64,000 nt of DNA from CAIKBL01 sp964555355 (lineage in GTDB: Bacteria > Pseudomonadota > Gammaproteobacteria > Ga0077536), in contig CAZKRY010000004.1 in the NCBI GenBank assembly GCA_964555355.1, forward strand, positions 314,811 through 378,810, written 5' to 3'. Shown here piece after piece: positions 60,301 through 64,000 of this stretch. Within the stretch, counting starts at the first letter, position 1. Each line of letters opens with the position of its first letter. A program made the translations under genes and the position numbers. Under the pieces are notes generated by a model. It saw only the letters and a program-made list of their open reading frames with translations, made no database searches and was not told the DNA's origin.

Positions 60301-61086
60301 ATGACCGGTCGCGTTAAAGATAAAGTCACGATAATCACCGGTGCCGGCACCGGGATCGGCCGCGCGACAATGGAGTTGTATGCACGCGAGGGTGCCAAGG
60401 TAGTGGGCATTTCGCGCACGGAAAGCAACCTGGATGAGGTGCTGAAAACGGTGAAGCAAGCGGGCGGCGAAGGCATGGTGCTCGCCAAAGATCTCGCGAA
60501 ATCACCAAGCGCGGATGAGATCGTCGCGGCCACACTCGCCAAGTACGGGCGAGTAGATATCTTGGTGCATTCCGCGAGTGTGGGTTGGAGCTGGGGTGCG
60601 AAAAGTGAGAATTCGATGGCGCCGCTCGATCAAACACCCATCGATAAATGGGAAGAGATCATCGGCATTAATTTAAACGCCGCCGCGTTCATCAACCGCG
60701 CCGTGCTGAAACAAATGCTGAAACAGGGTAAGGGTTCGATCGTCAACGTGGCGAGCATTTCCGGCATGCTCGGCATGCCGACCGCGCATACCTATTGCGC
60801 GGCTAAAGGGGGCGTGATTAACCTTACCCGCGCACTCGCCGCGACTTATGCCAAGCAAGGAGTTCGCGCAAACGCCGTGTGCCCGGGTTACACGGACACA
60901 CCGATGATCGCGCCCGTGATGAGTATTTTTGATGACGATGCCGTCGCCACCCAACTAACCCCGATGGCACGCGCCGGCACGCCGCTGGAGATGGCCTATG
61001 GCTGTTTGTACCTGGGATCGGATGAAGCCTCGTACTGCAATGGGACCATCCTTGTTATCGATGGTGGCACCAGCGCGCGGCAGTAG
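60301..61086 (+). CDS. Short-chain dehydrogenase/reductase
   Basis: 261 residues with the classical SDR pattern: cofactor loop TGAGTGIGRATMELYAREGA, Ser in NVASISGMLGMP and the YxxxK pair in HTYCAAKGGVINL. After the glycine loop come VVGISRTESN, suggesting NAD(P) use. In this cluster the natural role would be oxidation of a secondary alcohol to the ketone that the carboxylase then uses. GAGAGGAAC gives a good SD. A REP-like repeat lies upstream and another downstream. Confidence 0.88.
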   Translation: MTGRVKDKVTIITGAGTGIGRATMELYAREGAKVVGISRTESNLDEVLKTVKQAGGEGMVLAKDLAKSPSADEIVAATLAKYGRVDILVHSASVGWSWGAKSENSMAPLDQTPIDKWEEIIGINLNAAAFINRAVLKQMLKQGKGSIVNVASISGMLGMPTAHTYCAAKGGVINLTRALAATYAKQGVRANAVCPGYTDTPMIAPVMSIFDDDAVATQLTPMARAGTPLEMAYGCLYLGSDEASYCNGTILVIDGGTSARQ

Positions 61087-61098
61087 CTTTTGAACAAA

Positions 61099-61138
61099 GG
61101 CCCTCACCCCAGCCCTCTCCCGCGCGCGGGAGAGGGGG
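61099..61138. repeat. Dispersed REP-like palindrome, inverted copy
   Basis: GCCCTCACCCCAGCCCTCTC then CCGCGCGCGGGAGAGGG, in inverted orientation, at the right end of the carboxylation island. Confidence 0.75.
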
Positions 61139-61187
61139 ACACATTTTAACGCGCGGTGCCGCATCTTTACGCTCGCGCGGAAGCAAC

Positions 61188-61976
61188 CTAATTCTGCAAT
61201 AGCGCATTTAACTGACTCTGCCACCCGTAGTTCGTCAAATCGAGCTGCACCGGCGTGACCGAGATCGCGTTTTCCGCTATCGCGTGTAAATCCGTATCCG
61301 GTTGTTTTTCGCCTTCCGGATAGGTGAGTTTGACCCAGTAATACGGCACGTTACGGCTATCGACGCGCGCATCGATGCTAAACGCGCCGGGCGGCCGTTG
61401 TCCCTGACGCGTAACGCGCACGCCGGTGATCTCGTCCACCGTACACTGCGGAAAGTTGATATTGATAAAACTGCTCGCCGGCCAGTGCTCGGTTGCCAAA
61501 ATCTTCCGCAATAACCCGGGCGCGAATTTCTCCGCACCCGACCAATCCGGAACACCACCGAGCGGGCGCACCACACTCAACGCCACCGACCGCACGCCGA
61601 GCAACGTGCCTTCCATGGCCGCTGCAATCGTGCCGGAGTAGGTCATGTCTTCCGCGAGATTGGCGCCGTTGTTGATGCCGGAGATGACGAACGTCGGCTT
61701 GCGGTCTTTCATGATCTCGTGAAACGCCATCAGCACACAGTCGGTGGGCGTACCCATCACGGCATAACTTTTTTCCGCCGTGCGGCGGAGCCGAATCGGC
61801 ACATGAAAGGAGATGGAATGGCTGGCACCGCTTTTCTCGTGATCCGGCGCAAATACCCAGAGATCGTCCGTGAACTCGCTCAAGATATCTTCCAGCAGTT
61901 TGATGCCGGGCGCTTCGATGCCGTCATCGTTGGTGATGAGAATACGGCTGTCGGCAAAGGGTTTACGCGCGTTCAT
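61188..61976 (-). CDS. surE: SurE 5'/3'-nucleotidase
   Basis: 262 residues of the SurE family. RILITNDDGIEAPGI holds the metal-binding Asp-Asp pair, APDHEKSGASHSISFHVPIR the conserved Ser, and SGINNGANLAEDMTYSGTIA the Asn-rich active site. SurE removes phosphate from nucleoside monophosphates and polyphosphates. It lies next to an ABC ATPase gene with a 34-nt gap on the minus strand and faces the plus-strand island. The usual neighbours pcm and nlpD are missing. Confidence 0.92.
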   Translation of the reverse strand: MNARKPFADSRILITNDDGIEAPGIKLLEDILSEFTDDLWVFAPDHEKSGASHSISFHVPIRLRRTAEKSYAVMGTPTDCVLMAFHEIMKDRKPTFVISGINNGANLAEDMTYSGTIAAAMEGTLLGVRSVALSVVRPLGGVPDWSGAEKFAPGLLRKILATEHWPASSFININFPQCTVDEITGVRVTRQGQRPPGAFSIDARVDSRNVPYYWVKLTYPEGEKQPDTDLHAIAENAISVTPVQLDLTNYGWQSQLNALLQN

Positions 61977-62010
61977 GGGTCAGTACCGCCTGTTATTGTC
62001 GATCGTCTAA

Positions 62011-62694
62011 TTAGTCATCGCCGGCAATTTTACCGTCCGCAATACGCAGATGGCGACTTGCGCGTTTACCGAGCGCCGGATCGTGCGTTACTACCAATAG
62101 CGTTACGCCGTCACGCGAATGTAAGGTTTCCAATATATCGACCACCTGCGCACCGGAGGCTGAATCCAAGTTGCCGGTGGGTTCGTCCGCGAGCAACAAC
62201 GGCGGGCGCATGACGGTAGCGCGCGCAATCGCCACGCGCTGTCGCTGGCCACCGGATAATTCATGCGGCCGATGCGTGGCGCGATCAGTAAGCCCCAACG
62301 CCGCGAGTGCTGCGGCGACCCGCGGCGCGCGTTCACGCGCGGGAATGCCAGCGAGCGTCAACGGCAAATCAATGTTTTGGGCGGCCGTTAAGCGCGGCAC
62401 CAAATGAAACGATTGAAAGACGAAGCCAACCGTGCGACTGCGCACATCGGCAAGCGCGTCATCGCTCAAGGAAGTGACGTCCGTGCCGTTCAAGCGATAG
62501 TGGCCGCTAGTCGGGCGGTCGAGCAGCGCGATTAGATTTAACAGCGTTGATTTGCCGGAACCCGATGGCCCCATGATCGACATGTACTCGCCAGCCGCAA
62601 TCGTTAAATCGATACCGGCAATCGCATGCACTTGTTGGTCGCCGAGCTCGAACGTCTTGGTGAGACGAGAGATTTCGATAAGCGGAGCAGTCAA
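62011..62694 (-). CDS. ABC transporter ATP-binding protein, MacB/LolD type
   Basis: 227 residues. Walker A GPSGSGKSTLLN, Q-loop VFQSFHLVPRLTA, signature LSGGQRQRVAIARA and Walker B LLLADEPTGNLDS, followed by the His switch VVTHDP. The sequence belongs to the MacB/LolD family that works with FtsX-type permeases. No permease is adjacent; the fusion-protein gene directly upstream (3 nt apart) is. The permeases at 46287-48702 are plausible partners. Confidence 0.92.
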   Translation of the reverse strand: MTAPLIEISRLTKTFELGDQQVHAIAGIDLTIAAGEYMSIMGPSGSGKSTLLNLIALLDRPTSGHYRLNGTDVTSLSDDALADVRSRTVGFVFQSFHLVPRLTAAQNIDLPLTLAGIPARERAPRVAAALAALGLTDRATHRPHELSGGQRQRVAIARATVMRPPLLLADEPTGNLDSASGAQVVDILETLHSRDGVTLLVVTHDPALGKRASRHLRIADGKIAGDD

Positions 62695-62697
62695 CGG

Positions 62698-63846
62698 TTA
62701 ATCCGGTTCGTCGATGCCGTCATCCGGCCGCGCGAGCGCGTCGTCTTTCACGCCTTTGCGGCCGATGGATGTCACAATCTGCGCGCCTTGTTCGACCCCG
62801 CTTAACACTTCCGTGTATTCCCAGTTGGAAATACCGGGTTTGAATTCCGATTTGGTGAGCCGCTTGGTGGCTGCATCGTAGAGAAAGATTTCTTTGCCGT
62901 TCAGCACCGCTTCGGTCGGGATACGCAGCACATCCGGGCGTTCTTCGATCAAAATTTCAATATCCGCGCTGTAGCCCGGGAGTAAGTTCGCAAGGTCTTC
63001 TGGCTTGGTGAGCTCCACTTCTACTTCCACTGTGCGCGCTTGTTTCTCCCGTTCCAACACATACGGCGCAACCCGCCGCACCACCGCGCCACAACGCTTA
63101 TCCGCAAATGCATCGAGTGAGACACAGGCGCTCATGCCTTGTTTAATAGCCGGCGCATCCACTTCATCAATCGGTGCGGACACGTACAGACAGGACATGT
63201 CGATGAGATCGATCGCGGGCAACGTCGCAATGCCGGTAGGGGAGGGTGTGATGAACTCGCCGAGTTTTGCGTTCAATTCCGCAATGACGCCATCGAACGG
63301 CGCGCGGAGCCGCGACTTCTCTATTTGCTGTTCAATAACGCCGCGCCGCGCGGTGGTGGTGGCAATTGCCGCCCGCGCAGCCGCGCAAGATGATTCCGCG
63401 GAATCGCGACGCGTGATTGCGGTATCCAAGTTTTCTTCCGACACGAGCTTGCGTTTGGCAAGCCCTAATTGGCGGTTAGCCTCACGCCGCGCGCCGGCCG
63501 CTTGCGTACAGGCTTCGTCCGCACGGCGCTGGGTCGCGACGATATCCGCCGCGACGTGGCCAAGTTCCGCTTTGAGATCGTCGTTCCAAATTTCCATCAA
63601 GACTTGATTGCGCGCGACGGCTTCGCCTTCGCGCACAGGCAGGATGGCGACGATACCCGGCATGGCCGGTGACATTTTGGCCCGGGAACAGGCCTCGATC
63701 GTGCCTACCCGCGTATTGGAGACGGTGGCCCGCACCGGCCCGCGCTCAACGGTGTACAGCAGCACCTCGATAGGCTCAGGCCGCGTCATCCACCAACCGC
63801 CCGCGGCGAGCCCGGCCACGAGCAGCACAAAAACCACATATCGCAT
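62698..63846 (-). CDS. HlyD/MacA-type periplasmic adaptor (membrane fusion protein)
   Basis: 382 residues. An uncleaved N-terminal signal anchor (VVFVLLVAGLAAGGWWMT), then a biotinyl-lipoyl-like half (IVAILPVREGEAVARNQVLM), a coiled-coil hairpin with many Ala/Glu/Arg (about 90-160), the second lipoyl half (LRAPFDGVIAELNAKLGEFI) and beta-barrel domain (AVLNGKEIFLYDAATKRL). It bridges an inner-membrane exporter to the outer membrane. It is the first gene of a minus-strand unit with the ATPase, whose start is 3 nt after its stop. Confidence 0.88.
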   Translation of the reverse strand: MRYVVFVLLVAGLAAGGWWMTRPEPIEVLLYTVERGPVRATVSNTRVGTIEACSRAKMSPAMPGIVAILPVREGEAVARNQVLMEIWNDDLKAELGHVAADIVATQRRADEACTQAAGARREANRQLGLAKRKLVSEENLDTAITRRDSAESSCAAARAAIATTTARRGVIEQQIEKSRLRAPFDGVIAELNAKLGEFITPSPTGIATLPAIDLIDMSCLYVSAPIDEVDAPAIKQGMSACVSLDAFADKRCGAVVRRVAPYVLEREKQARTVEVEVELTKPEDLANLLPGYSADIEILIEERPDVLRIPTEAVLNGKEIFLYDAATKRLTKSEFKPGISNWEYTEVLSGVEQGAQIVTSIGRKGVKDDALARPDDGIDEPD

Positions 63847-63953
63847 GCCGGCATCTTACCTTGAACCGCATGCCGCCGGCTTGTTGCTGATTAAGGATTG
63901 CGCGTTGACCCGGACCGGACTCGCCTCTTAGAATCCCGGGCCTCGTCGACGAC

Positions 63954-64000
63954 GGGCGATTAGCTCAGCGGGAGAGCACTGCCTTCACACGGCAGGGGTC
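63954..64000 (+). tRNA. tRNA-Val (anticodon CAC), cut off by the window end
   Basis: The acceptor arm starts GGGCGAT, followed by the D arm (GCTCAGCGGGAGAGC) and the anticodon stem CTGCC/GGCAG around loop TTCACAC, giving anticodon CAC for GUG codons. The T arm and acceptor 3' strand lie outside the window. Confidence 0.88.

Noticed and set aside
63954..64000. tRNA-Val as an integration site for a mobile island
   Set aside because: No integrase or direct repeat of a tRNA 3' end is visible, and the 3' end is outside the window.

Overview
This 64 kb stretch is a dense chromosomal region of a gammaproteobacterium, probably one without close cultivated relatives. The evidence is a full-length fused RlmKL rRNA methyltransferase, a FabY-type ketoacyl synthase, YdcH and SurE proteins, GC-rich coding sequence, and two families of short palindromic intergenic repeats. 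No phage, integrase, insertion sequence or CRISPR array was seen. Functions are read from protein motifs; no database search was run.

Layout. 1-9.5 kb: end of an M48 protease, an alpha/beta hydrolase with an Asp nucleophile, an HpnL/UPF0104 membrane protein, an AlaX-type tRNA editing protein, an EamA exporter, a luciferase-like flavoenzyme, an HNH protein, a lipoprotein, a hotdog thioesterase and a 2-hydroxyacyl-CoA lyase/oxalyl-CoA decarboxylase-like ThDP enzyme. 9.5-25 kb: an RRM protein, a decayed cyclase-ATPase-TPR regulator with two in-frame TAA codons, RlmKL, three more luciferase-like flavoenzymes, a GST-like protein, a Ser/Thr kinase with a pseudo-receiver domain, a pair of degenerate EAL and HD-GYP proteins, and a chemoreceptor remnant.

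25.2-35.7 kb (minus strand): nine co-directional genes form what looks like a little-described energised envelope machine. They encode a TolQ/MotA-type proton channel, two von Willebrand A proteins each with a TolR/MotB-like membrane anchor, an actin/Hsp70-like protein with an FHA-like tail, a small exported protein, a PEGA-repeat protein with a cysteine-less formylglycine-enzyme fold, a TPR protein and two lipoproteins. Upstream on the same strand is a fatty-acid block (FabY, two hotdog thioesterases, a CWC cysteine-rich protein). 39-48.7 kb: an AraC-type regulator whose start was disturbed by a 13-bp duplication, a MetY-like enzyme, an alpha/beta hydrolase, a DUF6513/dihydropteroate-synthase-like protein, proline iminopeptidase, YdcH, an enoyl-CoA hydratase and two MacB/FtsX-type permeases.

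48.8-61.1 kb (plus strand): a catabolic island. It combines phosphotransfer modules (a stand-alone swivelling His domain and a PPDK lacking its pyruvate barrel), an unrecognised 515-residue protein, an acyl-CoA synthetase, a three-subunit biotin carboxylase whose carboxyltransferase lacks canonical metal ligands, a thiolase and a short-chain dehydrogenase. The best reading is oxidation of a secondary alcohol to a ketone, ATP-driven activation and carboxylation of the ketone, CoA activation of the ketoacid and thiolytic cleavage. A 4 x 127 bp tandem palindrome array lies inside it. The island separates two ABC permeases from a matching ATPase and membrane-fusion protein at 62-63.8 kb. A tRNA-Val(CAC) begins at the right edge.
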